Below are positions 1 through 7,266 of a stretch of DNA of 64,000 bases, piece after piece (the first letter of the stretch is position 1; every line of letters starts with the position of its first letter). Made by a program: the position numbers and the translations under genes. The notes under the pieces were generated by a model. That model was not told the origin of the DNA, searched no databases, and was given only the letters and a program-made list of their open reading frames with translations. The stretch is from Onthomorpha sp937906975 (GTDB lineage Bacteria; Bacteroidota; Bacteroidia; Bacteroidales; P3). The stretch lies in NCBI GenBank assembly GCA_045614605.1, contig JAZLDH010000012.1, forward strand, positions 1 through 64,000. Direction: 5' to 3'.

Positions 1-30
1 TCCGTATTTGTCCGCTACCTTGGTTCCTAT

Positions 31-44
31 TGTTTCAAAGATCA
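31..44 (-). promoter_or_regulatory. boxA-like antitermination element in a leader RNA
   Basis: The minus-strand sequence TGATCTTTGAAACA resembles the boxA of rRNA leaders (E. coli TGCTCTTTAACA) and sits about 50 bases downstream of the strong promoter at 100-130. It is the only sign that the transcript leaving the window at the left may be an rRNA operon. No mature rRNA sequence is present here. Confidence 0.5.
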
Positions 45-99
45 TATCCTCCCGCAACTTCGCCTCGAATCTCGCTCCCTCTCTTCCGTTTTGGGATTG

Positions 100-130
100 C
101 AAAAGTACTACCTTTTTCTTTACTACCAAA
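100..130 (-). promoter_or_regulatory. Strong Bacteroidota-type promoter reading off the left edge
   Basis: On the minus strand a TTTG (130-127) is followed after exactly 19 bases by TACTTTTG (107-100). This is a perfect match to the Bacteroidota sigma consensus TTTG-N19-TAnnTTTG. Transcription would start near position 93 and run left. The leader carries a boxA-like element, so the downstream gene outside the window is probably a 16S-led rRNA operon; that part is inference. Confidence 0.75.
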
Positions 131-301
131 CTTTTTTTAACTTTTTTTTCGTTTAGTTTCGCTAACTCCCTGATTTTACGTGAGATTATTTTTCTACTTT
201 TTTTATTAGTTTTTTTCTTTTTATACTCGTTTTTTGGGTTTTTGTAGCGTTTTTTTTGATTTTTTTCAATTTTTTCTTGACTCGTACCTTGGGTTATGTA
301 C

Positions 302-309
302 TATCTTTG
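302..309 (+). promoter_or_regulatory. -7 box of the MerR-family gene
   Basis: TATCTTTG matches TAnnTTTG. A TTG at 277-279 could serve as the -33 element, although the 22-base spacing is longer than ideal. Transcription would start near 316, about 20 bases before the ATG at 337. This supports that ATG rather than the upstream TTG at 256. Confidence 0.5.
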
Positions 310-336
310 CACTCGCTAGCAAATAATCGTACGAAT

Positions 337-1161
337 ATGAGTTATAAAACAAAGTTAAAAATCGGAGAGTTTTCCCGTTTGATGCAAGTAACTGTAAAAA
401 CCTTGCGTCATTACGAGCAAAAGCAATTACTTATACCTGACGAGGTAGATGAATGGACTGGGTATCGTTATTATAGTATTGTTCAAATGCAAAAACTAAA
501 TTCAATCCGTAAATTGCAACAGCTTGGCTTTACTCTTGATGAGATAAAGGGGTTGTATGACGATGAGTCTCATACTCCAAGTTTAGAGCTGCTCTCAGAA
601 AAGATTGAAGATACAGAAAAACAACTTCAACAACTGATAGCAAGACGCAATCAACTCATTGAATGGTTAGACTCTCACAAAAAAATTAAAACAATGGAAA
701 AATTTAGCATTGAATCATTACCTGAGGTAATTGTTGCCTCACACAGAGAAATTATTTCGGATTATTCTGCTCTTGGAGCTTTATGTTGTAATGTCATAGG
801 TCCTGAAATGCATCGTTTGGGTTGCAAATGTCCTCCTCCCGGCTATTGTTTTACTATTGAACATCAAAAGGAATATACTCCAACTGATATAGATATTGAA
901 TATTGTGAGCAAGTAGAAGAAATGGGTGAAAACAGTAGTATTATACAATTTAAGAAATTGCCTGCTGTTCCAAAGGCTTTATGTATGAAACATTATGGTC
1001 CGTATGAACGTTTCCATGAATCTTTCACAGAAGCTTTTGCTTATATGGAAGAGAAAGGATACATAGTAGCTGATAATCCAAGAACTAGCTACGTAGATGG
1101 TATTTGGAATCAAGAAGATCCTGAAAAATGGCTTTCTATTATTCAAATTCCGATAATGTAG
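337..1161 (+). CDS. MerR-family transcriptional regulator with GyrI-like effector domain
   Basis: This 274-residue protein has an N-terminal winged helix typical of MerR regulators (about residues 6-75, with IGEFSRLMQVTVKTLRHYE). A coiled-coil dimerisation stretch follows at about 80-115, and then a C-terminal AraC/GyrI-like small-molecule-binding domain at about 121-274. The layout matches BltR/BmrR-type regulators, which bind hydrophobic or cationic ligands and twist promoters with long spacers. The reading frame stays open upstream to a TTG at 256, but the ATG at 337 fits the promoter and the domain start. No obvious target gene is adjacent, since the next gene is dusB. The ligand is unknown. 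Confidence 0.85.
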   Translation: MSYKTKLKIGEFSRLMQVTVKTLRHYEQKQLLIPDEVDEWTGYRYYSIVQMQKLNSIRKLQQLGFTLDEIKGLYDDESHTPSLELLSEKIEDTEKQLQQLIARRNQLIEWLDSHKKIKTMEKFSIESLPEVIVASHREIISDYSALGALCCNVIGPEMHRLGCKCPPPGYCFTIEHQKEYTPTDIDIEYCEQVEEMGENSSIIQFKKLPAVPKALCMKHYGPYERFHESFTEAFAYMEEKGYIVADNPRTSYVDGIWNQEDPEKWLSIIQIPIM

Positions 1162-1180
1162 TATAAATATTGTTAAAACT

Positions 1181-1232
1181 AAATTAAAATTGACACTCCT
1201 CTTTAAATTTAGAGGAGTGCCCATTTTAATTT
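1181..1232. terminator. Long hairpin after the MerR gene
   Basis: There is a perfect 9-bp stem, CACTCCTCT (1194-1202) with AGAGGAGTG (1211-1219). It is enclosed by a second 10-bp AT stem (1181-1190 with 1223-1232). It lies just past the MerR stop codon and probably ends that transcript, possibly in both directions. Confidence 0.6.
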
Positions 1233-1329
1233 AGGATCTTTGTTGTCTTTCTTTATACATTATATATTATATAATAAATTGACAAGTTTTATATGACATT
1301 TTGACAAGTCTTTATTTTTTATTTTTTCT

Positions 1330-1397
1330 CTTTACTTTTTCATTTTTTTTCTTTGCTTTTTTGTTTTTTCTCTTTGATTTATTTTACGTTTTCTTAG
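1330..1397 (+). repeat. 21-bp phased repeat array A (4 units)
   Basis: Core pentamers CTTTA, CTTTG, CTTTG and CTTAG begin at 1330, 1351, 1372 and 1393, exactly 21 bp apart, separated by T-rich spacers. A further CTTTA at 1310 is one base out of phase. The array fills most of the 310-bp gap between the MerR gene and dusB, which otherwise holds only the hairpin and the dusB promoter. Confidence 0.75.
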
Positions 1398-1457
1398 AGT
1401 TTTTTATTAATAGTTATTTTATATGTTCAAAGTTTCGGACAATCATTCATTTTTTTG

Positions 1458-1465
1458 TAAATTTG
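1458..1465 (+). promoter_or_regulatory. -7 box of dusB, near-leaderless start
   Basis: TAAATTTG matches TAnnTTTG. The expected transcription start is about 6 bases further on, at 1471-1472, so the ATG at 1473 would have almost no 5' leader. No good -33 TTTG is visible at 19 bases. Confidence 0.5.
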
Positions 1466-1472
1466 CAAAATT

Positions 1473-2450
1473 ATGAGAATAAAGGATATTTTACCAGATT
1501 TCAGTCTTGGTCTCTCTCCCATGGAGGGTGTTACTACTCCTTGTTTTAGACAACTTTGTAAACGATATGGTGTTGATGTATTGTTTACTGAGTTTATTTC
1601 TTCTGATGCTTTGGTTAGGGAGGTTGAGAGTAGTCATAAGAAGATGGATTTTAAGGAAGATGAACGTCCTTTGGTGGTGCAGATTTTTGGAAATAATGAG
1701 GAGAGTTTATGTAATGCTGCTCTTTTGGCTGAGGAAAGTGGTTGTGATTGGGTGGATATAAATTGGGGCTGTCCTGTTAGAAAGGTTGCAGGAAAGGGCT
1801 GTGGTAGTGGCATTTTGAATGATATTGACAAGATGGAATATCTGACAAAAAGGGTCGTGGAAAGTATTAAAAAGCCTGTGAGTGTGAAGACTCGTTTGGG
1901 TTATAGTGATGACAACAAGCCTATTGTGGAGATTGCAGAGCGTATGCAAGATGTAGGTGTGGAGCTTATTAGTATTCATGGTCGTACTCGTAGTCAGATG
2001 TATAAGGGTGAGGCAGATTGGACTTTGATTGGTGAGGTGAAAAACAATCCTAGAATGAGGATTCCTGTTTTTGGTAATGGTGATATTACTTCGGCTGAAA
2101 AGATGTTGGAGTATAAGAATAGATATGGGGTTGATGGTATTTTGATTGGACGTGCTGCTATGGGCAATCCCTTTATTTTCAAACAATGTAAGGATATTTT
2201 AAATGGAAAAACCGATAGTAAATTCTCTATAAAAGAAAGGGTTAGTGTTTGTAAAGAGCATTTGGAGGGTTTGAAACAATGGAGAGGTGATAGATATGCT
2301 ATACTTGAAATGAGAAAGTTTTATAGTGGTTATTTTCGTGGTTTGGATAATTTTAAACCTTATAGAATACGTTTAGTAACGACGAATGATTATCAAGAAA
2401 TAGAAGAGATTTTATCTTTGGTGGAAAAGGATTTTGATTATGAATTTTGA
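1473..2450 (+). CDS. dusB: tRNA-dihydrouridine synthase (DusB type)
   Basis: FMN-dependent enzyme that reduces uridine to dihydrouridine in the tRNA D-loop. The 325-residue TIM barrel shows the FMN-binding start LSPMEGVT (14-21) and the family signature NWGCPVRKV with catalytic Cys100. It also has a conserved VKTRLGY (Lys139) and IHGRTRSQMYKG (His169), followed by a phosphate-binding GILIGRAAMGNP segment and a helical C-terminal tRNA-binding domain. Length is normal. It overlaps the start of uvrB by 11 bp and appears to open a dusB-uvrB-mnmE operon on the plus strand. Which uridine it modifies cannot be read from sequence alone, but the DusB group is the closest match. Confidence 0.93.
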   Translation: MRIKDILPDFSLGLSPMEGVTTPCFRQLCKRYGVDVLFTEFISSDALVREVESSHKKMDFKEDERPLVVQIFGNNEESLCNAALLAEESGCDWVDINWGCPVRKVAGKGCGSGILNDIDKMEYLTKRVVESIKKPVSVKTRLGYSDDNKPIVEIAERMQDVGVELISIHGRTRSQMYKGEADWTLIGEVKNNPRMRIPVFGNGDITSAEKMLEYKNRYGVDGILIGRAAMGNPFIFKQCKDILNGKTDSKFSIKERVSVCKEHLEGLKQWRGDRYAILEMRKFYSGYFRGLDNFKPYRIRLVTTNDYQEIEEILSLVEKDFDYEF

Positions 2451-4410
2451 ACTTGTAGCAGATTTTCTTCCAATGGGAGATCAGCCCTCAGCTATTGAGC
2501 AACTTGTGCAAGGTGTTAGAAGCAATACTCCTGCTCAGGTTTTGCAGGGTGTTACAGGTTCAGGAAAGACCTTTACTATTGCAAATGTTATTCAACAACT
2601 AAATAAACCAACTCTTGTTCTTAGTCATAATAAAACTCTCGCGGCTCAGTTGTATAGTGAGTTTAAGAATTTCTTTCCTAATAATGCAGTGGAGTATTTT
2701 GTTTCTTATTATGATTATTATCAACCTGAGGCTTACATTGCTCAAACTAACACTTATATAGAAAAGGATTTGTCTATAAATGACGAATTGGAGAAATTAA
2801 GGCTTTCGGCTACTTCTTCTCTTTTATCGGGAAGAAAGGATGTTATTGTAGTTAGTAGTGTTAGTTGTATTTATGGTATTGGAAATCCTGATGATTTTGC
2901 TAATGGTACTATATATATTTCTTTGGGACAAAGGCTTGAAAGAAATAAATTCCTTTTGGATTTGGTTGATAGTTTGTATTCGAGAAATGAGATTGAGTTT
3001 TCAAGAGGAAAATTTAGGGTTAAGGGTGATGTGGTAGATATTTTCCCTCCTTATTTGGATTATGCTTATCGTTTGATTTTCTTTGATGAGGAGGTGGAGG
3101 CTATTGAGGTTATTGAGTCTACGAGTGGACAAAGGATTGAAAAAAGAAGCGATATTATTATCTATCCTGCAGGTAACTTCTTAACAAATAAGGATACTCT
3201 TCCTAAGGTTTTGAAACAAATTCAATTGGATATGTTTGACAGATGTGAGGAGTTTCGTCAAGATGGTTTGTTACTTGAAGCAAAACGATTGGAAGAAAGG
3301 GTAAATAACGATTTAGAAATGTTGCAAGAGTTAGGTTATTGTAGCGGAATAGAGAATTATTCTCGATATTTCGATGGACGCAAGCCTGGTTCTCGACCTT
3401 TCTGTTTGATTGATTATTTTCCAGAGGATTTTCTTCTTGTTATTGATGAAAGCCACGTAACTGTACCTCAAATTCACGCAATGTATGGAGGGGATAGAAG
3501 TAGAAAAGAATCTCTTGTGCAATATGGATTTCGTCTTCCTTCTGCCTTTGATAATAGACCTTTGAAATTTGAAGAGTTTGAGAAGTTACATAAGGAAACG
3601 ATTTATATTTCTGCAACTCCTGCTGAGTTTGAATTGAAAGAAGCCGATGGAATTGTAGTGGAGCAAATAATAAGACCAACAGGACTCTTAGACCCAGAAA
3701 TAGAAGTGCGTCCTGCTCAAACTCAAATAGATGACTTGCTTGATGAGATAGAAAGAATTGTTGGAAGAGAGGAAAGAGTTCTTGTTACAACTCTCACAAA
3801 ACGAATGGCAGAAGAGCTGAGTCGTTATCTAACAAATCTTGGAATACGAAATAAATATATACATTCTGACGTTGAAACCTTAGAGAGGGTGGAAATAATG
3901 CAAGAATTGAGAGTGGGAGTCTTTGACGTTCTGATAGGAGTTAATCTTTTGAGAGAGGGTCTTGACTTGCCTGAGGTGAGTTTGGTTGCAATACTTGATG
4001 CTGATAAAGAAGGCTTTTTGAGAAATGATAAAGCTCTGATACAAACCATTGGAAGAGCCGCAAGAAATGCTCATAGTAAAGCAATACTTTATGCAGATAA
4101 AATAACAAAGAGTATGCAAAGGGCAATAGATGAAAATGCCAAAAATAGAAAAAAACAACAAGAATATAACACTCTACATAACATCACTCCTACTCAAGTA
4201 AAAAGAAGTTTGAATGATAATATTTCTAACATAAAACCACAAAAGGAAATAAAAATAGAAAAAGAAAAAACTATAATTAGAAGCAAAAATATTACAATAG
4301 AAGAATTAGAAGAAAAGATGTACTTGGCAGTAGAAGAACTTGACTTTAAGAAAGCAGCAGAATATAGAGATGCCATACAAAAACTAAAAAAGCAGATAAC
4401 AAATAAATAA
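2440..4410 (+). CDS. uvrB: Excinuclease ABC subunit B
   Basis: Damage-verification helicase of nucleotide excision repair; it accepts DNA from UvrA and recruits UvrC. The 656-residue protein starts at the ATG at 2440, not the upstream TTG, because UvrB proteins begin with a short strand before the PxGDQPxAI motif seen here at 11-19. Walker A is GVTGSGKTFT (37-46). The tyrosine-rich beta-hairpin (YYDYYQPEAYI) inserts between DNA strands. The DESH box, the helicase motif QTIGRAARN and the C-terminal UVR domain that contacts UvrC are all present. The start codon lies inside the end of dusB, indicating translational coupling; mnmE follows after 10 bp. Confidence 0.97.
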   Translation: MNFELVADFLPMGDQPSAIEQLVQGVRSNTPAQVLQGVTGSGKTFTIANVIQQLNKPTLVLSHNKTLAAQLYSEFKNFFPNNAVEYFVSYYDYYQPEAYIAQTNTYIEKDLSINDELEKLRLSATSSLLSGRKDVIVVSSVSCIYGIGNPDDFANGTIYISLGQRLERNKFLLDLVDSLYSRNEIEFSRGKFRVKGDVVDIFPPYLDYAYRLIFFDEEVEAIEVIESTSGQRIEKRSDIIIYPAGNFLTNKDTLPKVLKQIQLDMFDRCEEFRQDGLLLEAKRLEERVNNDLEMLQELGYCSGIENYSRYFDGRKPGSRPFCLIDYFPEDFLLVIDESHVTVPQIHAMYGGDRSRKESLVQYGFRLPSAFDNRPLKFEEFEKLHKETIYISATPAEFELKEADGIVVEQIIRPTGLLDPEIEVRPAQTQIDDLLDEIERIVGREERVLVTTLTKRMAEELSRYLTNLGIRNKYIHSDVETLERVEIMQELRVGVFDVLIGVNLLREGLDLPEVSLVAILDADKEGFLRNDKALIQTIGRAARNAHSKAILYADKITKSMQRAIDENAKNRKKQQEYNTLHNITPTQVKRSLNDNISNIKPQKEIKIEKEKTIIRSKNITIEELEEKMYLAVEELDFKKAAEYRDAIQKLKKQITNK

Positions 4411-4420
4411 TAAAAGAGAT

Positions 4421-5809
4421 ATGAAAGATACAATATGTGCACCAGCAACACCTTCCTCTCCCTCAGCAATAGGAGTAATAAGAATGTCAGGAGAAAATGC
4501 TTTTGAAATAACAAGAGAAGTATTTCGTCTCTTAGATAACAAAAAAGAAGACTTTAAACGAGCTAGAAATCCAAAGGTAAGAATCGGTTATCTTGTAGAT
4601 GGGAACAAAAATATCATAGACCAAGTTGTTTGCACATTATACTTTGCTCCTCGCTCCTACACTGGTGAAGATGTTGTTGAAATATCTCATCATGGTTCTC
4701 CTTACATACAACAACAAATCATTAAACTCTTAATTAGAAAAGGTGCAAGAATGGCCAAAAATGGAGAATTTACTCAAAGAGCCTTTCTTAACGGAAAAAT
4801 GAACCTTTCACAAACAGAAGCCATAGCTGATTTGATTCAATCTCGCTCAATGATTGCACACAAACTCGCAATCCACCAACTAAAAGGAGGTTATCAAAAC
4901 ACACTATCTACACTAAGAAAAGATTTACTCAATTTCTTAACTCTTTTAGAAATAGAACTTGACTTCTCAGAAGAAGACTTAGAATTTGCACAAAGACAAA
5001 AACTAATCACTTCAATAGAGTTGATAGACGAAACAATAGATAAACTTGTAAATTCCTTTTCAGCAGGTAACGCATTCAAAAACGGAGTACCTGTAGCCAT
5101 TATAGGCAAACCAAATGCAGGAAAATCCACTCTTTTCAATGCCATAGTAAACGACGAAAGAGCGATTGTATCAACCATTGCTGGCACAACAAGAGACACA
5201 ATTGAAGAAGCAGTAACACTAAAAGGAGTAGAATATCGCTTTATTGACACAGCTGGTGTAAGAAAGAGTTCAAATCCAATAGAAAAAGAAGGAATAAAAC
5301 GTTCTTTTAAGTCAATTGAAATTTCAAATATAATACTATATGTTTGCGATGTAAACGAAATGTCGCCTTCTGATGCGCAATTAGATTTGATAGAAATTGA
5401 CAAACAAATAAGTTTAAAAGGTAAAAAGATAATAATTGTAGCAAATAAATTTAACGAAGAAAACTTAGAGGAAAAGGACATTAAAGGTTGGGAAAAAATG
5501 GGTGTAGTGCAAGCTGTTGCCAAAGAGAAAAAAGGTATAGATGAAGTAATTCACAGAATAGCTCAAATCACTGCAAACGATATTATAAACAACGATATTT
5601 TAACAACAAACGCACGCCACTGGGAAGCGATGAAAAAAACAAGCACCGCACTAAAAACAGCAAGAACTAACCTAAACAACCAAATGCCAACCGACATAAT
5701 AGCCGCAGACATAAGAGAAGCCCTACACTACTTAGGAGAAATAACAGGAGAAATAACAACAGACGAACTATTATCAAACATATTCTCAAAATTCTGCATC
5801 GGAAAATAA
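4421..5809 (+). CDS. mnmE: tRNA modification GTPase MnmE with an altered G4 motif
   Basis: Works with MnmG to place the (carboxymethyl)aminomethyl group on wobble uridine 34 of several tRNAs. All landmarks of the family are present in 462 residues. These are the folate-binding N-terminal domain, the G1 loop GKPNAGKS (about 228-235), G2 TTRDT, G3 DTAG, a helical domain, and the invariant C-terminal FCIGK with the catalytic cysteine. One oddity is that the guanine-specificity G4 motif, normally NKxD, reads NKFN at residues 342-345. It follows uvrB after 10 bp, and the strong terminator at 5837-5876 ends the operon. Confidence 0.95.
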   Translation: MKDTICAPATPSSPSAIGVIRMSGENAFEITREVFRLLDNKKEDFKRARNPKVRIGYLVDGNKNIIDQVVCTLYFAPRSYTGEDVVEISHHGSPYIQQQIIKLLIRKGARMAKNGEFTQRAFLNGKMNLSQTEAIADLIQSRSMIAHKLAIHQLKGGYQNTLSTLRKDLLNFLTLLEIELDFSEEDLEFAQRQKLITSIELIDETIDKLVNSFSAGNAFKNGVPVAIIGKPNAGKSTLFNAIVNDERAIVSTIAGTTRDTIEEAVTLKGVEYRFIDTAGVRKSSNPIEKEGIKRSFKSIEISNIILYVCDVNEMSPSDAQLDLIEIDKQISLKGKKIIIVANKFNEENLEEKDIKGWEKMGVVQAVAKEKKGIDEVIHRIAQITANDIINNDILTTNARHWEAMKKTSTALKTARTNLNNQMPTDIIAADIREALHYLGEITGEITTDELLSNIFSKFCIGK

Positions 5810-5836
5810 GAGAAGAATAAGAAAACATAAACAAAC

Positions 5837-5876
5837 AAAAAGACTCTGATTCCAAAGGTGGTTTCAGAGTCTTTTT
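5837..5876 (+). terminator. Rho-independent terminator of the dusB-uvrB-mnmE operon
   Basis: The arms AAAAAGACTCTGA (5837-5849) and TCAGAGTCTTTTT (5864-5876) pair perfectly over 13 bp around a 14-base loop. A/T runs on both sides mean it can act in both directions. Its T run also supplies the -33 element of the next promoter. Confidence 0.9.
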
Positions 5877-5904
5877 GTTATTAAAGAAAAATATTATACC
5901 TTTG
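5874..5904 (+). promoter_or_regulatory. Consensus promoter overlapping the mnmE terminator
   Basis: TTTG (5874-5877), exactly 19 bases, then TACCTTTG (5897-5904): a perfect Bacteroidota promoter. The -33 element lies in the T tract of the preceding terminator. Transcription would begin near 5911, giving a leader of about 75 bases before the lipoprotein ATG at 5985. Confidence 0.8.
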
Positions 5905-5984
5905 TTGGCGGGTTATTAATCATAGTATGATTAGTTTAAGACTTGGTAATTATTTTTGAGAGTATAGATATAATAGTAATTAAG

Positions 5985-6503
5985 ATGAAAAATTTATTGT
6001 TATCGTTAATTATCGTTTTAACACTTGCGAGTTGCAGATCTACAATCAGTGTTACAAGTTTTGATATGTACAATAAAAATATTCAAATGGTTAAATCCGA
6101 TTTGGCAGATAAGGGTTACAATTTATCTGGTCATAATCAAGAAACTTTAAGTAATGCCGTAGTAGCAGATATTTCAGGAACTGCTATGAGAAATGACTAT
6201 TATACTTACGACTCTTATTCTTTTTCAAATAGCAATGGCGATGTAGCAGAAATAATGCTTAAATATAGAAGTAGGTATTCTTCACATTCTGATATAAATT
6301 ATATGCAAACAATAGAATTATTAGGCTGTAAAACTTCTAAAGCCTCTGATTATGACAAGATATGTGAAAGTAATTCTGCTGTGAAAGCATTATCAAATAA
6401 TATGGATAAAGATATAAATGTTAAGGTTTATGATGAAACTAAAACATATTTATTATCATTAGCATTAGTTTTTAGTCCTCTGTTATTATTGCTGTTTGTA
6501 TAG
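5985..6503 (+). CDS. Hypothetical lipoprotein with C-terminal membrane segment
   Basis: A 172-residue protein starting at ATG 5985; the open frame extends to 5943, but only this start gives a proper lipoprotein signal, with lipobox LASC and acylated Cys17. The mature part is polar, and near the C-terminus lies a strongly hydrophobic stretch (about residues 152-172, LSLALVFSPLLLLLFV) that could be a transmembrane anchor or a remnant of a longer protein. I do not recognise the family. It has its own consensus promoter. Immediately downstream, on the other strand, lies a truncated ATPase fragment, so the 3' end of this gene may have been reshaped by the same rearrangement. Confidence 0.7.
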   Translation: MKNLLLSLIIVLTLASCRSTISVTSFDMYNKNIQMVKSDLADKGYNLSGHNQETLSNAVVADISGTAMRNDYYTYDSYSFSNSNGDVAEIMLKYRSRYSSHSDINYMQTIELLGCKTSKASDYDKICESNSAVKALSNNMDKDINVKVYDETKTYLLSLALVFSPLLLLLFV

Positions 6504-6632
6504 CGAAGCTTGCCTTTATATTTCTTTAACCATGAAAAGCATGAGGTATTAAACCCGTTTTACCCATACGTCTTGGTGCAATCAAGGTTAGATTTCTTTC
6601 ATTATAAAGAACAGAGAGTATATTTTCAGTTT
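6504..6632 (-). pseudogene. Fragment of an AAA+ ATPase gene (Walker A region only)
   Basis: Read on the minus strand from 6632, one frame gives about 34 residues including LTLIAPRRMGKTGLI. That is the Walker A region of the large Bacteroidota family of ATPase_2-type ATP-binding proteins, normally about 370-400 residues. A stop then follows at 6532-6530. A one-base shift lets the frame continue (LKKYKGKLRY), as expected of the real gene. There is no start, no Walker B and no remaining domain. Upstream, the fragment ends abruptly at the edge of repeat array B. Confidence 0.75.
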
Positions 6633-6636
6633 TTTT

Positions 6637-6704
6637 CTTAGGATTATTAAATTATTTCTTAGGAAAAATATTTTTTTTCTTAGGATTATTTTACTTTTTC
6701 TAAG
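6637..6704 (+). repeat. 21-bp phased repeat array B (4 units)
   Basis: Cores CTTAG at 6637, 6658 and 6679 and the reverse complement CTAAG at 6700 have an exact 21-bp period. The units at 6637 and 6679 share the 11 bases CTTAGGATTAT. The array separates the ATPase fragment from the 3' end of tsaC. Confidence 0.8.
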
Positions 6705-6717
6705 ACTTAGAAACTGA

Positions 6718-7260
6718 TTATCTTATTTTCACAATTTCACCGCTTTCAAGTATTTTTACAATGCTTGATGCTTGTGTATTTTTGGCTTGAAATTCTTGTG
6801 GGGAAATAAAGTCTGCTTTTTCTTTTATGAGATGGGAGATTTCGGAAAAGTCGCTTGGGCTTTTTTCTCCGCTGATGTTTGCAGATGTGCTTACGATTGG
6901 GCGGTTCAATTCTTTCAAAAGCATTTGGCAATACTGGTGATGGGGTATTCTAATGCCTATGCTACCATCGTGAGATAGCATTTCGATTGGTAGATTTTTT
7001 GCTTTTGGATAAATTATTGTTAGAGGGGTTTTGGTGTTTTTTAACAATTCTAATGCTTGTTGTGGAATTGTTTCTACATATTGGCTTATCATTTCAATAT
7101 CTCTTGCAAGTAGAATGAAATGTTTTTCGGCTGTTCTTCCTTTTAGGTTGATTATTTTTTGGATTGCGTCTTTTTGTGTGGCATCACAGCCAAGCCCCCA
7201 AATAGTATCGGTGGGGTAAAGAATAACCCCACCGTTTTTTAAAATATTTACTTCTTTCAC
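6718..7260 (-). CDS. tsaC: L-threonylcarbamoyladenylate synthase (YrdC/TsaC family)
   Basis: Makes threonylcarbamoyl-AMP from threonine, bicarbonate and ATP, the first step of the universal t6A37 modification of ANN-decoding tRNAs. The 180-residue protein is a complete YrdC domain. It has the N-terminal YPTDTIWGLGCDA strand-loop (16-28), the KGR motif near residue 40 (INLKGR) that binds nucleotide, and STSANISG (about 123-130), the conserved substrate-binding loop. It lacks the C-terminal Sua5 extension, so it is the short TsaC type. It is 6 bp from pepE on the same strand, probably cotranscribed. Confidence 0.92.
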   Translation of the reverse strand: MKEVNILKNGGVILYPTDTIWGLGCDATQKDAIQKIINLKGRTAEKHFILLARDIEMISQYVETIPQQALELLKNTKTPLTIIYPKAKNLPIEMLSHDGSIGIRIPHHQYCQMLLKELNRPIVSTSANISGEKSPSDFSEISHLIKEKADFISPQEFQAKNTQASSIVKILESGEIVKIR

Positions 7261-7266
7261 TGTGTT

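Noticed and set aside
8..247. 79-codon plus-strand frame at the left edge
   Set aside because: It is composed of Phe/Leu/Ser from T-rich DNA, overlaps a strong minus-strand promoter and leader, and has no recognisable domain.
1301..1549. 82-codon plus-strand frame
   Set aside because: It comes from the T-rich repeat array A and runs into dusB in another frame.
1707..2186. 159-codon minus-strand frame inside dusB
   Set aside because: Antisense shadow rich in Thr, His and Asn with no domain; dusB is certain.
4894..5523. 209-codon minus-strand frame inside mnmE
   Set aside because: Antisense shadow of a highly conserved gene; Ser/Ile-rich composition typical of antisense reading of AT-rich codons.
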